Assembly: GCF_003634555.1 (NCBI RefSeq)
Contig: NZ_RBKS01000001.1
Span: forward strand, 1,860,001-1,924,000
Reading direction: 5' to 3'
Length of the DNA: 64,000 nucleotides
DNA from: Frondihabitans australicus
GTDB lineage: Bacteria > Actinomycetota > Actinomycetes > Actinomycetales > Microbacteriaceae
In this document: positions 41,243 to 48,962 of the stretch, one piece after another
How the letters are laid out: every line of letters starts with the position of its first letter
Position numbering within the stretch: position 1 is the stretch's first letter
Notes under the pieces: model-generated
Told to the model about the DNA's origin: nothing
Database searches by the model: none
The model's input: the letters and a program-made list of their open reading frames with translations, nothing else
Made by a program: the position numbers and the translations under genes

Positions 41243-41291
41243 CCAGCCGGGAGCCAGCGCGCGCTCAGCCGGGATTCGGCGAGCCTCCAGA

Positions 41292-41310
41292 TGCATAGGC
41301 ACGCTATGCA
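41292..41310. promoter_or_regulatory. Palindromic operator candidate TGCATAG-N5-CTATGCA
   Basis: Perfect 7-bp arms (41292-41298 and 41304-41310) with a 5-bp spacer lie 6 bp before the TAGAAT -10 box, covering the -35 region. It is AT-rich against the background and likely binds a dimeric repressor, perhaps the winged-helix protein encoded next. Confidence 0.55.
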
Positions 41311-41316
41311 CCGGCG

Positions 41317-41322
41317 TAGAAT
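41317..41322 (+). promoter_or_regulatory. -10 box of the winged-helix protein gene
   Basis: TAGAAT ends 8 nt before ATG 41331. Confidence 0.5.
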
Positions 41323-41330
41323 TCAGACAA

Positions 41331-41582
41331 ATGGAATCGAACACCTGGCTCGCCACCCCTGTAGTCACCGAAATCGGCACCCGAACGCTCGACGAACTCA
41401 GCGCTCTCGGCCCCTGCCGCCCCACCGACCTCGCCACCGCCATGACCGTCGAGAAGGCCGAGCTGCGGAAGCACCTCCGGCCCCTTCTCGACGACGAGCT
41501 GGTGTACCGCATCGCCGACGTCGACGACTCCGCCGACTGGCTTCTCGCGCTCACGCCGAAAGGCGTCCGCGCGCGCGGCTGA
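41331..41582 (+). CDS. Small winged-helix DNA-binding protein
   Basis: An 83-residue protein predicted to be a lone winged helix: LDELSALGPCRPTDLATAMTVEKAELRKHLRPLLDDELVYRIADV followed by ALTPKGVRARG, a pattern seen in MarR or PadR wings. No dimerization or effector domain is present. It may regulate its own promoter through the TGCATAG palindrome and the divergent 93-residue gene. Codon use fits the neighbourhood; function is inferred only from fold. Confidence 0.7.
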   Translation: MESNTWLATPVVTEIGTRTLDELSALGPCRPTDLATAMTVEKAELRKHLRPLLDDELVYRIADVDDSADWLLALTPKGVRARG

Positions 41583-41624
41583 GGCCCCCTCGCCTCTCAC
41601 GGCATCAGCGTCGGCACGCCTGAC

Positions 41625-41630
41625 TAGACT
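41625..41630 (+). promoter_or_regulatory. -10 box of orn
   Basis: TAGACT ends 6 nt before ATG 41637; no ribosome site is present, in keeping with a leaderless mRNA. Confidence 0.5.
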
Positions 41631-41636
41631 CGGGCC

Positions 41637-42257
41637 ATGGCAACAGCTGCAGACAGACTGGTCTGGATCGACTGCGAGATGACCGGTCTCGACCTCGACA
41701 TCGACGAACTCGTCGAAGTCGCCGTCGTCATCACCGACTTCGACCTCGAGCCCGTCCACCCCGGCTTCGACATCGTCATCAAGCCCGACCAGACGGCGCT
41801 CGACAACATGGGCGAGTTCGTGACCAACATGCACACGACCTCCGGCCTCATCACCGAGATCCCACACGGCAAGAGCCTCGCCGAAGCCGAATACGAAGTG
41901 CTCAACTACATCATCGAGCACGTCCCCGACGCGGGCACCGCCCCCATCGCGGGCAACACCATCGGCACCGACCGCGCCTTCCTCGCGAAGTACATGCCGC
42001 GCGTCGACACGCACCTGCACTACCGCTCCATCGACGTCTCCTCGATCAAAGAGCTCACCCGCCGCTGGTTCCCCCGCGTCTACTTCAACGCGCCCGAGAA
42101 GAACGGCGGCCACCGCGCCCTCGCCGACATCCTCGAATCCATCCGCGAGCTCGAGTACTACCGCCTCGCCGGCTTCGTCGCCGAACCCGGGCCCACCACC
42201 GAAGACGTCCAGGCGGTCTCGAAGTCGGTCGTGGACAAGTGGGCCTCCCGGTTGTAA
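41637..42257 (+). CDS. orn: Oligoribonuclease
   Basis: A 206-residue DEDDh 3'-5' exonuclease that degrades short RNAs, especially dinucleotides, and finishes cyclic-di-GMP breakdown. Exo I is VWIDCEMTGLD with Asp12 and Glu14; Exo II lies in AGNTIGTDRAFLAKYMP; Exo III is GGHRALADILESI with the catalytic His and Asp. Length and motifs match the family. It lies just upstream of tRNA-His, about 60 bp away. Confidence 0.96.
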   Translation: MATAADRLVWIDCEMTGLDLDIDELVEVAVVITDFDLEPVHPGFDIVIKPDQTALDNMGEFVTNMHTTSGLITEIPHGKSLAEAEYEVLNYIIEHVPDAGTAPIAGNTIGTDRAFLAKYMPRVDTHLHYRSIDVSSIKELTRRWFPRVYFNAPEKNGGHRALADILESIRELEYYRLAGFVAEPGPTTEDVQAVSKSVVDKWASRL

Positions 42258-42317
42258 TAGACTTCTCTGGTTGCTCCGTTCGAAGTGCTCTCGCCAGCAC
42301 GGCGAGCGGGGCCGCAT

Positions 42318-42391
42318 GGTGGGTATAGCTCAGCTGGTAGAGCGCCTGGTTGTGGTCTAGGAGGCCGCGGGTTCAAGCCCCGTTACTCACC
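42318..42391 (+). tRNA. tRNA-His (GUG anticodon)
   Basis: The acceptor GTGGGTA/TACTCAC is preceded by G at 42318 (the -1 base typical of tRNA-His) and followed by discriminator C. The anticodon loop TTGTGGT has GTG. T-arm GCGGG-TTCAAGC-CCCGT. CCA is not encoded. Confidence 0.93.
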
Positions 42392-42392
42392 C

Positions 42393-42446
42393 GCGAAAAT
42401 AGGTCCCGTCTGTCTTCTCTCTTCGAGAGGCAGACGGGATTTTCGC
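42393..42446 (+). terminator. Terminator after tRNA-His
   Basis: Nested stems GCGAAAAT/ATTTTCGC (42393-42400, 42439-42446) and CCCGTCTG/CAGACGGG (42405-42412, 42431-42438), with an inner CTCTC/GAGAG hairpin. The ATTTTC run gives a U-rich tail. Confidence 0.85.
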
Positions 42447-42549
42447 GTTCGTACCCTTTCAGCCGACGGGCGCAGGCGCCCGCGGCAGCGACGTCGCTTC
42501 GCTCCGTCGGGACTCGCTGCGCTCGTCACCTCCCGGGAGTTACTCATCG

Positions 42550-42607
42550 GCGACAAAACGCGACACCTGCGACGACCGGGTGCGTCGCGGGTGTCGCGTT
42601 TTGTCGC
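42550..42607. repeat. Dispersed 58-nt hairpin, copy D
   Basis: Arms 42550-42574 and 42583-42607, loop 42575-42582, same 25-8-25 layout as copies A-C. It is the only copy with a downstream gene in direct orientation (zincin ATG 28 nt later). Confidence 0.85.
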
Positions 42608-42634
42608 GGCGGAAGGGTGTGCGACCCTCGGGGC

Positions 42635-42991
42635 ATGGACGTGGGCGCGATCGGGGAGGACGAGTTCGAGAGGCTCGTGGTCGCCGAACTCGACCTGCTG
42701 CCGGACGACATGGTCGACGGACTCGAGAACGTCGCCTTCGTCGTCGAAGACCGACCTGACGACGGCACGCTGGACCTCCTCGGGCTCTACGACGGCGTCG
42801 ACCTCACCCGGCGCGGCGACTACGGCTTCGGCGAACTGCCCGACCGCATCATCCTCTACCGCGAGCCGCACCTCGCGGCCGTCGAGAGCCTCGACGAGCT
42901 CCGCGATGAGATCCACGTGACGCTCGTCCACGAGATCGGTCACTACTACGGCTTCGACGACGACCGACTCCACGAGCTCGGCTGGGCCTGA
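42635..42991 (+). CDS. Small zinc metallopeptidase of the zincin_1 type
   Basis: A 118-residue protein with a C-terminal HEIGHYYGFDDDRLHELG motif: HExxHxxGxxD, a metzincin-like zinc site. Members of this short family (PF06262) are found widely in Actinobacteria; their substrates are unknown. No signal peptide is present. ATG 42635 begins the only plausible product. A short acidic first half (EFERLVVAELDLLPDDMVDGL) is conserved in the family. Confidence 0.88.
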   Translation: MDVGAIGEDEFERLVVAELDLLPDDMVDGLENVAFVVEDRPDDGTLDLLGLYDGVDLTRRGDYGFGELPDRIILYREPHLAAVESLDELRDEIHVTLVHEIGHYYGFDDDRLHELGWA

Positions 42992-43002
42992 CCGCTTGTG
43001 TC

Positions 43003-43023
43003 TGTGACATATTTCATGTCACA
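43003..43023. promoter_or_regulatory. Palindrome TGTGACAT-N5-ATGTCACA
   Basis: Perfect 8-bp arms (43003-43010, 43016-43023) with a 5-bp AT-rich spacer, 30 nt upstream of the acyltransferase start. It looks like an operator. The outer TGTGA/TCACA halves recall GlxR/CRP sites but the spacing (11 bp) is 5 bp too long. Confidence 0.5.
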
Positions 43024-43053
43024 CTCGAGGGACGTTCCGACCCAGGAGTCCCC

Positions 43054-44040
43054 ATCGACACCACGACACGCAACGCCGGCCTCGACGCACTCCGCGTCGT
43101 CGGCCTCGTCGCCGTCGTCGTGGGGCACACCCTCACCGACGGCCTCACGCGGTCGCTGCTCTACCCCTGGCACGTGCCGCTCTTCTTCTTCCTCAGCGGC
43201 TACCTCGACAGGCACGTCCCGACGACCGCCCAGGGCGCAGGATCCCCGAGACCCCTCTCGGCCGAATGGCGCACGCGACTCCGAACCCTCCTCGTCCCCT
43301 ACGCCACGTGGCTCGTCCTCTTCGCCGCCGCGTTCGTTCCCGTCACGGCGGCGACGGGCGGCAGCCCGGTGAGGGCCGCGGCCGCCGTGCTCGCCGGCGG
43401 CGACCACCTCGGCAAGCCGTTCTCGGCCTTCTGGTTCGTCACCGCTCTCGCCGCCGCCTGCCTGCTCGTCCGGCTCCTCGATCGCGGGCCCGCCTGGCTG
43501 CCCTGGTCGGTCGCTGTCGCCGGTCTCGGGGCCGTGGCGATCGCCCCCGGCGCCGTCGCCGCCGTACCCTGGTCGCTCGGTGTCGCCGTGCCGTCCCTCG
43601 TGTTCCTCCTCGCCGGCCGGCTCCTGCGCCGCGCGGCGCCTCGCCTCACGCGGCCGATGCTGTGGGCGGCGGGCCTCGGCACGATGGGCGTCGCTGCGGT
43701 CGCCCTGGGGTCACGCCCCCTCGACCTCAAGCAGGGCGACTTCGGCGTCCCGCTGGCTGGAGTCCTGGTGGCGCTGTGCCTCTGCACGGCCCTGACGCTC
43801 GCCTTCCAGACGATCGGCTCTCGCCTTCCCTCTTGGGCGGCGCAGACCGCGACGAGTCTTGCCCTGGTCGGAATCGGCGTGGTCCTGACGCACTCCGCCG
43901 TGATCTGGGCGGCCGAGAGCTTCGTCGACTCGGTCTGGCTGGTCACCGTGCTCGCGCTCGTCGTGCCGTGGGCGGCCGCCCTCGCTCTTCAGCGCACTCG
44001 TCTCGCGCCGCTGGCGCTCGGGGTCAGCCGACGACGGTGA
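43054..44040 (+). CDS. Acyltransferase family 3-like membrane protein with ATC as apparent start
   Basis: A 328-residue multi-pass protein. NAGLDALRVVGLVAVVVGHTL resembles the first helix of acyltransferase-3/opgC-like proteins with its catalytic His, followed by YPWHVPLFFFLSGYL and about nine more helices. No ATG, GTG or TTG exists upstream in this frame back to a stop; the first GTG (43120) lies inside the first helix. An AGGAG (43042-43046) sits 7 nt before ATC 43054, so ATC may be the start, or the true start has been mutated or frameshifted. A loop contains an exact 12-mer (AQGAGSPRP). The 3' end overlaps the kinase gene tail to tail by 17 bp. Confidence 0.75.
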   Translation: MDTTTRNAGLDALRVVGLVAVVVGHTLTDGLTRSLLYPWHVPLFFFLSGYLDRHVPTTAQGAGSPRPLSAEWRTRLRTLLVPYATWLVLFAAAFVPVTAATGGSPVRAAAAVLAGGDHLGKPFSAFWFVTALAAACLLVRLLDRGPAWLPWSVAVAGLGAVAIAPGAVAAVPWSLGVAVPSLVFLLAGRLLRRAAPRLTRPMLWAAGLGTMGVAAVALGSRPLDLKQGDFGVPLAGVLVALCLCTALTLAFQTIGSRLPSWAAQTATSLALVGIGVVLTHSAVIWAAESFVDSVWLVTVLALVVPWAAALALQRTRLAPLALGVSRRR

Positions 44041-44563
44041 CGTCCGCCAGCGATCGGGGGTCGTGCCGGGCGAGGTGCGTCAGCTCCTGCGCCGCCCAGA
44101 GGTCCCACCAGGGTTCGTAGGCCGCGCCGTCACGCGCCAATGCGCGCGCCTTCCGCGTCTCGTCGTCGAGGTCGACCCAGATCCGCAGGGTGGCCAGTGC
44201 CGCCGACGCGGGCGTGACGGCGCCCGCGCCCTCGACGACGATCGGCGCCGTCGCCGAGAGTGCTCGCCACGCGCCGGGCGCCGACGCGGCCCAGTCCCAG
44301 CGGCGATAGCCGGGGTCGACGTCCCGCAGGATGTCACGGGGCACTGCCTCCGAGGCGGCGGCGAGCCCCTCCCACCCCGGGTAGACGTCGTCGAGCGCGA
44401 CCAGCTGCGCGCCGGGCAGGAGCGGGGTGAGGGCCGCTGCGAGAGTGCTCTTCCCCGATCCTGAGCGCCCGTCGATCAGCACCACGACCCGTCCGCCTGC
44501 GGCCGAGGCGAGAGCCCGGGCGGCGAGTTCGGGTGCGTGCGCGGCGATGTCGAGGTCAGGCAA
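44024..44563 (-). CDS. P-loop kinase of unknown substrate in the thiamine operon
   Basis: A 179-residue protein with an AAA/uridine-kinase-like P-loop, VVVLIDGRSGSGKSTLAAAL, an acidic Walker-B-like strand (LVALDDVYPGWEGL), IVVEGAGAVT and a lid region (DDETRKARALARDGAAYEPWW). It is likely a small-molecule kinase. TTG 44563 overlaps ykoC by 8 bp, so it is translationally coupled and under the same TPP riboswitch. This context suggests a role with thiamine precursors, which is inference. A GTG or other internal start is possible. Confidence 0.72.
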   Translation of the reverse strand: MPDLDIAAHAPELAARALASAAGGRVVVLIDGRSGSGKSTLAAALTPLLPGAQLVALDDVYPGWEGLAAASEAVPRDILRDVDPGYRRWDWAASAPGAWRALSATAPIVVEGAGAVTPASAALATLRIWVDLDDETRKARALARDGAAYEPWWDLWAAQELTHLARHDPRSLADVTVVG

Positions 44564-45350
44564 GGATGAACTCCCACGTGCCCGCGGCCACCGCGGCCGC
44601 GATGGCGATGCCCGCGATGACGAGCGCGATCGCCACGAGAACCGCCTCGCGCGGACCGACCGTCGACGGGCGAGCCCAGGTGCGCGGAGCATCGGATCCG
44701 AAGCCCTTCGCCTCCATGGCGGTCGCGAGCTTCGTGCCCCGCCGCACCGAGAGGACGAGCAGCGCGAACGCCATGCCGGCCAGGCGTCGGAGGGCTCCGA
44801 GCGGCCCGCCCGCATCGGAGACGCCCCGGGCGCGGCGGGCGAGCCCGAGCTGCCTCCAGTCGTCGACGAACAGCCCGACCAGCCGGATGCCCGCCAGCCC
44901 GCCGAGCACGAAGCGCGCCGGAAGGCGGAGCACCTGGCCGAGACCGTCGGCGAGGTCGGTCGGGTCGGTGGTCGCGAAGAGAACGATGCCGGGGATCCCG
45001 ACGGCGAGGATCCTCAGGCCGATCGCCAGGGCCAGCGCGACCGACCCCTGCGTGACCCGGGCGAAGCCCAGGTCGAGCAGCACGGCCCCCGACGGCGCCC
45101 CGTAGAGCGACGTGGCGATGAGCGAGAGCGGGGCCGCGACCCACAGCGGCGAGGTCCGCCGCCAGAACGCGCGCCAGCCGAGGCCGGCGAACGGCAGAAG
45201 CGCCGCCTCGAGCACGAGCGCTGTGCCGGCCGACACCCAGTCGATCGAGAGCAGGAGGGCGATGCCGAGCGCGACGGCGGCGAGGAGCTTGGCCACGGGG
45301 TTGATCCGGCCCACGGCTCGCGCGGTGGCGACCGGCGCGAGCACGGTCAC
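44556..45350 (-). CDS. ykoC: ECF transporter transmembrane subunit (YkoC-like)
   Basis: A 264-residue EcfT-type protein with about five membrane helices and the coupling motif ARRARGVSDAGG, the usual Ala-Arg-Gly signature that contacts the ATPases. It joins ykoD and ykoE in an energy-coupling transporter for hydroxymethylpyrimidine or thiamine. ATG 45350 overlaps the ATPase stop. It is the third gene after the TPP riboswitch. Confidence 0.88.
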   Translation of the reverse strand: MTVLAPVATARAVGRINPVAKLLAAVALGIALLLSIDWVSAGTALVLEAALLPFAGLGWRAFWRRTSPLWVAAPLSLIATSLYGAPSGAVLLDLGFARVTQGSVALALAIGLRILAVGIPGIVLFATTDPTDLADGLGQVLRLPARFVLGGLAGIRLVGLFVDDWRQLGLARRARGVSDAGGPLGALRRLAGMAFALLVLSVRRGTKLATAMEAKGFGSDAPRTWARPSTVGPREAVLVAIALVIAGIAIAAAVAAGTWEFILA

Positions 45351-46906
45351 CGAACGCCGCCCTCATCGGAACGCGCCCGCAGATCGGACTGCGCCTGCAG
45401 CCCTGGTCGCACCGGCAGCTCGAGCGTGTCGTCGGCGAGTGCGTCGACGAACTCGGCGTCGTGCGTGACCGCCACCACCGCGGCTCCGTCGTCGAGCAGT
45501 TCGGCGAGCAGCGCGACGAGCTCGCGCCAGGTGCGGGCGTCCTGCCCGAAGGTCGGTTCGTCGAGCACCAGGATCCGGGGCGCCGCCGCGAGCACCGTCG
45601 CCACGGAGAGCCGTCGTTTCTCCCCTCCGGAGAGCGTGAAGGGGTTCGCACCGGCGACGTGGTCGAGGCGGAGGCGCGCGAGCAGCGAGTCGACGCGGGC
45701 GTCGATCTCGGCCGCCGGGAGCTTCAGGGCGCGCGGGCCGACGGCGAGCTCCTGCCGCACCGTCGCGGCGAGGAACTGGTGCTCGGGGTCCTGGAACACC
45801 GTGCCGATGCGGGTCAGCAGCTCTCGCGCGCGCCACCGCACGGGCTCGCGCGCGGCGCCTGCGGCGAGGGCGTCCGACGCCGACAGGCGGCCATCACGAG
45901 GGCGCAGGAGCCCGGCGAGAGTCAGCGCCAGAGTCGATTTCCCCGCCCCGTTCGCTCCCGTGACCGCGAGCGCCCGCCCGGCGACCAGCCGCGCGGAGAT
46001 CCCCGTCGCGACGGGTGCCGATCCTCTCCCGACCGACAGCCCGTGCGCATCGAGGAGCCCCTCGGGCGCGGCGAGGCGTCGCCGGGCCGGCCGTTCGAGC
46101 GCCGCCCCGGGCACCCACACCCCCGCGTCGCGGAGTGTCGTGGCCTGCTCGGCCAGCACGGCGTCGGGGCTGCCGTCGGCGAGGACTCCTCCGCCGGCGG
46201 CGAGCACGATGACTCGGTCGACGACGGGCAGCCAGACCGAGACCCGGTGCTCGACGACGACGAGAGTCGCGCCCGTCGAGGCCGCGACGCGGGCGACGGC
46301 GTCGCGGACCTCCACGACCCCGCCGGGGTCGAGGTTCGCTGTGGGCTCGTCGAGCAGCAGGAGCCCGGGTCGCATGGCGAGCGCACCGGCCAGAGCCAGC
46401 CTTTGCTTCTGCCCTCCGCTGAGGGTCGACGTCGCCGCGTCGAGCGGCAGGTCGAGCCCGACCGCCTCGAACGACTCGGCCACGCGGTGCCAGATCTCGT
46501 CGCGCGGCACCCCGAGGTTCTCCGGCCCGAAGGCGACGTCGTCGCCGACGCGCGCGAGGACGACCTGGGAGTCGGGGTCCTGCAGCACGAGGCCGACCCG
46601 GCCGCGCTGGTCGGCCGGGTGCTGCCCGTCGACGAGGAGCGACCCGGTGGAGTCGCCCTCGTCGTCACCGCCGAGGACGCCGGCGAGGCCCGCGAGCAGC
46701 GTCGACTTGCCGGCGCCCGAGGCTCCGAGAAGCAGGACCCGCTCACCCGGCTCGATGTCGAGGTCGAGTTCCGAGACGGCCGGGCGCAGGCGACCGGCGT
46801 GGCGCCACGACCAGCCGCGCGCCGTGACGCGCGCGCCGGCCGTCGTCGGGTGCGCGCCCGGGCTCACCGCGTCGGACCTCATCGCGTCGACGTTCCGGAG
46901 GCTCAC
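45347..46906 (-). CDS. ykoD: ECF transporter duplicated ATPase (YkoD-like)
   Basis: A 519-residue fusion of two ABC ATPase domains. Walker A motifs are LLGASGAGKSTLLAG and AVTGANGAGKSTLALT; signatures are LSGGQKQRLALAGAL and LSGGEKRRLSVATVL; Walker B DEPTANLD and DEPTFGQD. It powers the YkoE/YkoC transporter. GTG 46906 overlaps the ykoE stop as GTGA and is preferred; ATG 46882 is an alternative. The linker near residue 335 holds an exact GAGC 12-mer (45900-45911). Confidence 0.92.
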   Translation of the reverse strand: MSLRNVDAMRSDAVSPGAHPTTAGARVTARGWSWRHAGRLRPAVSELDLDIEPGERVLLLGASGAGKSTLLAGLAGVLGGDDEGDSTGSLLVDGQHPADQRGRVGLVLQDPDSQVVLARVGDDVAFGPENLGVPRDEIWHRVAESFEAVGLDLPLDAATSTLSGGQKQRLALAGALAMRPGLLLLDEPTANLDPGGVVEVRDAVARVAASTGATLVVVEHRVSVWLPVVDRVIVLAAGGGVLADGSPDAVLAEQATTLRDAGVWVPGAALERPARRRLAAPEGLLDAHGLSVGRGSAPVATGISARLVAGRALAVTGANGAGKSTLALTLAGLLRPRDGRLSASDALAAGAAREPVRWRARELLTRIGTVFQDPEHQFLAATVRQELAVGPRALKLPAAEIDARVDSLLARLRLDHVAGANPFTLSGGEKRRLSVATVLAAAPRILVLDEPTFGQDARTWRELVALLAELLDDGAAVVAVTHDAEFVDALADDTLELPVRPGLQAQSDLRARSDEGGVR

Positions 46907-47532
46907 ACCCGGGTCTGCGTGGCGCGCCCGGCGGCGAAGCGCGAGAGCGCCCCGGTGCGGGCGAGCCCACGGACGGCGAGCCACGAGAGCAGGCCGGCCA
47001 GGACGGCGCCGGAGACCACCGACGACACGATGTAGACGAGCTTGTAGTCGACGGCGAACGCGGCGATGCTCGAGAAGTTCGTGTCGAGGAGCCCGGTGAC
47101 CAGGCCGGCTCCTGCGCCCGCGAGGATCGCCGTGCCGAGGCGCCACGAGCGGTAGAGGAAGATCGCCAGGACGATCTCGGCCCCGAGGCCCTCGAGGATG
47201 CCCCAGATCAGGGTCGAGAAGCCCCACTGCGTGCCGACGAGCATCGAGACGACCGCGGCGAGGATCTCGGTGTAGAGAGCGGCACCCGGCTTGCGCACGA
47301 CGAGCCCGCCGAGCACGCCGGCGAAGAGCCAGCCGCCCGAGAGAAGGCCCTCGAGGCCGGGCGAGAACGACAGGACCGTCGAGAGCGGGGTCCAGGCGAG
47401 ACCCCACGCCCAGAAGATGACGCCGGACGCGACGCCGAGGACGCTGGCGACGACGATGTCGACGACGCGCCAGCGGCGGGGCGCGCGAGACGTGGTCGAG
47501 CTTCGAGTGGAAGCAGACGTGGAAACAGACAT
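46903..47532 (-). CDS. ykoE: Thiamine-precursor ECF transporter substrate subunit (YkoE-like)
   Basis: A 209-residue integral membrane protein with six helices, beginning WRVVDIVVASVLGVASGVIFWAWG, the YkoE family signature. It binds hydroxymethylpyrimidine or thiamine outside the cell. A 12-mer (47108-47119) encodes LAGAGAG inside a helix. ATG 47532 is close to the riboswitch, with its ribosome site in the switch's 3' part, so translation control is likely. Confidence 0.92.
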   Translation of the reverse strand: MSVSTSASTRSSTTSRAPRRWRVVDIVVASVLGVASGVIFWAWGLAWTPLSTVLSFSPGLEGLLSGGWLFAGVLGGLVVRKPGAALYTEILAAVVSMLVGTQWGFSTLIWGILEGLGAEIVLAIFLYRSWRLGTAILAGAGAGLVTGLLDTNFSSIAAFAVDYKLVYIVSSVVSGAVLAGLLSWLAVRGLARTGALSRFAAGRATQTRV

Positions 47533-47540
47533 GCTGATCT

Positions 47541-47628
47541 CTCCTCCCTGCGCCGGCATGATCCGGATCAGGTTCGACGGTCGAAGCGTGGATCGCTTCC
47601 TCTCAGCCCGGCTCACCGGACTCCCGTG
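47541..47628 (-). promoter_or_regulatory. TPP riboswitch (THI element)
   Basis: On the minus strand the conserved parts are CCGGGCTGAGAGG, then GACC...GAACCTGATCCGG, then ATGCCGGCGCAGGGAGGAG just before ykoE. Those are the thi-box cores that bind thiamine pyrophosphate. The final GGGAGGAG is the ykoE ribosome site, so ligand binding probably hides it. Confidence 0.95.
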
Positions 47629-47707
47629 TGTTGTGGCCACAACGATACAGCGAGACGAGGCGTCATCAAGTCGACACTGTCGGTGGCGTCTGTCAGGCTC
47701 GACGACC

Positions 47708-48793
47708 ATGACCGAGACACCCGCGACCCCGCAGAGCGCCACCGAGTCGATCGTTCAGGGCGCGCACCTGGTCGGAAGCGTCAACCTGCCCGACGCCGAG
47801 GCAGTGTTCCGCGCTGCGGCCGGGCGCCTCGGCGACCACCTCGCGCGAATTCCCGACGGCGAGGTCGGTGAGCGCTACTACTGGATCCAGTTCCAGGGCC
47901 TCCGTTTCGACGCCACCCCGGGGCTCGTCCGGGTGGGCGACGAGGGCGGCAGGATCCGCGGGCAGTTCGACGCCCGGAAGTTCGGGCTCGACGGCACCGT
48001 CGCGGCCCCCGACCTCGCCTTCCCCGACCTCGGCTACGCGACGGCGGCCCTCGAGTCGTACGCGGTGTTCTCGACGCTCCGCACCGAGGGCGTCATCGCC
48101 TCGGGCGTCCGGTTCCAGGTGTCGCTGCCGACGCCGGCCGCCGTGATGGGCTCGTTCCTGCGTCCGGAGGATCGCGCTGCGGTCGAGCCCGTCTACGAGC
48201 GGGCGCTGTTCGCCGAGCTGGAGCGGATCCTCGACGGCATCCCGCACACCGACCTCGCGATCCAGTGGGACACCGCGGTCGAGTTCGCCCTCCTCGAGCC
48301 CGCGAACCAGTTCGGCCTCGCGAGCTGGTTCGAGCCGGTGCTGCCGGGCGTCGTCGAGCGCGCCCTGCGGCAGCTCGACGCCGTGCCGGTCGACGTCCAG
48401 GCCGGGTACCACCTCTGCTACGGCGACGTCGAGGAGGCGCACTTCGCCCAGCCCGTCGACGCCGGCAACCTGGCGGCGGTCATGCAGGGGATCTTCGAGG
48501 GCGCCTCCCGCCACGTCGACTTCGTGCACCTTCCGGTGCCGATCGAGCGCGACGACGTCGAGTACTTCGCACCGCTCGCCGGCGTGCTGCCGTCGATCCC
48601 GGCGTCGACCGACGTCTACCTCGGGCTCGTCCACCACGAGGACGGCGCCGAGGGCGCACGCCGACGCATCGCCGCGGCCAGCGCGGTGCTGCCGCACTTC
48701 GGCGTCGCGACCGAGTGCGGCTTCGGCCGCGGCCCGGCGGAGCGCACGGTGCCCCTGCTCGACCTCCACGCGGCGGTGTCCCTGCCCTGGTAG
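47708..48793 (+). CDS. MetE/UroD-superfamily-like hypothetical protein
   Basis: A 361-residue TIM-barrel protein resembling the catalytic half of cobalamin-independent methionine synthase relatives. Segments such as VGSVNLPDAEAVFRAAAGRLGDHLARIPDGEVGER, FQVSLPTPAAVMG, and AIQWDTAVEF fit that superfamily, and a C-terminal VATECGFGRGPAE has the Glu-Cys-Gly found near the zinc site. Function is unknown. ATG 47708 is divergent from ykoE, 175 bp away with the riboswitch between. Confidence 0.8.
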   Translation: MTETPATPQSATESIVQGAHLVGSVNLPDAEAVFRAAAGRLGDHLARIPDGEVGERYYWIQFQGLRFDATPGLVRVGDEGGRIRGQFDARKFGLDGTVAAPDLAFPDLGYATAALESYAVFSTLRTEGVIASGVRFQVSLPTPAAVMGSFLRPEDRAAVEPVYERALFAELERILDGIPHTDLAIQWDTAVEFALLEPANQFGLASWFEPVLPGVVERALRQLDAVPVDVQAGYHLCYGDVEEAHFAQPVDAGNLAAVMQGIFEGASRHVDFVHLPVPIERDDVEYFAPLAGVLPSIPASTDVYLGLVHHEDGAEGARRRIAAASAVLPHFGVATECGFGRGPAERTVPLLDLHAAVSLPW

Positions 48794-48962
48794 CGGGCGC
48801 CACGCCGCCGACGCGCTGACAGCCGACCGGCTCGGGCCCGGCGCCGACCGGCCGACACCCGGTCGTCCCGGGGTGCCGACCTCGTCATCCCGCAGAACGA
48901 AGTCTCCCCCAGTTCGGGTCCACAGACCTCGGGTGTTGATTTTGCTGTGATACGAACGACGG

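Noticed and set aside
43003-43023. CRP/GlxR binding site at TGTGACAT-N5-ATGTCACA
   Set aside because: The TGTGA and TCACA halves are 11 bp apart; CRP-type sites need 6 bp. I keep it only as an unassigned palindrome.
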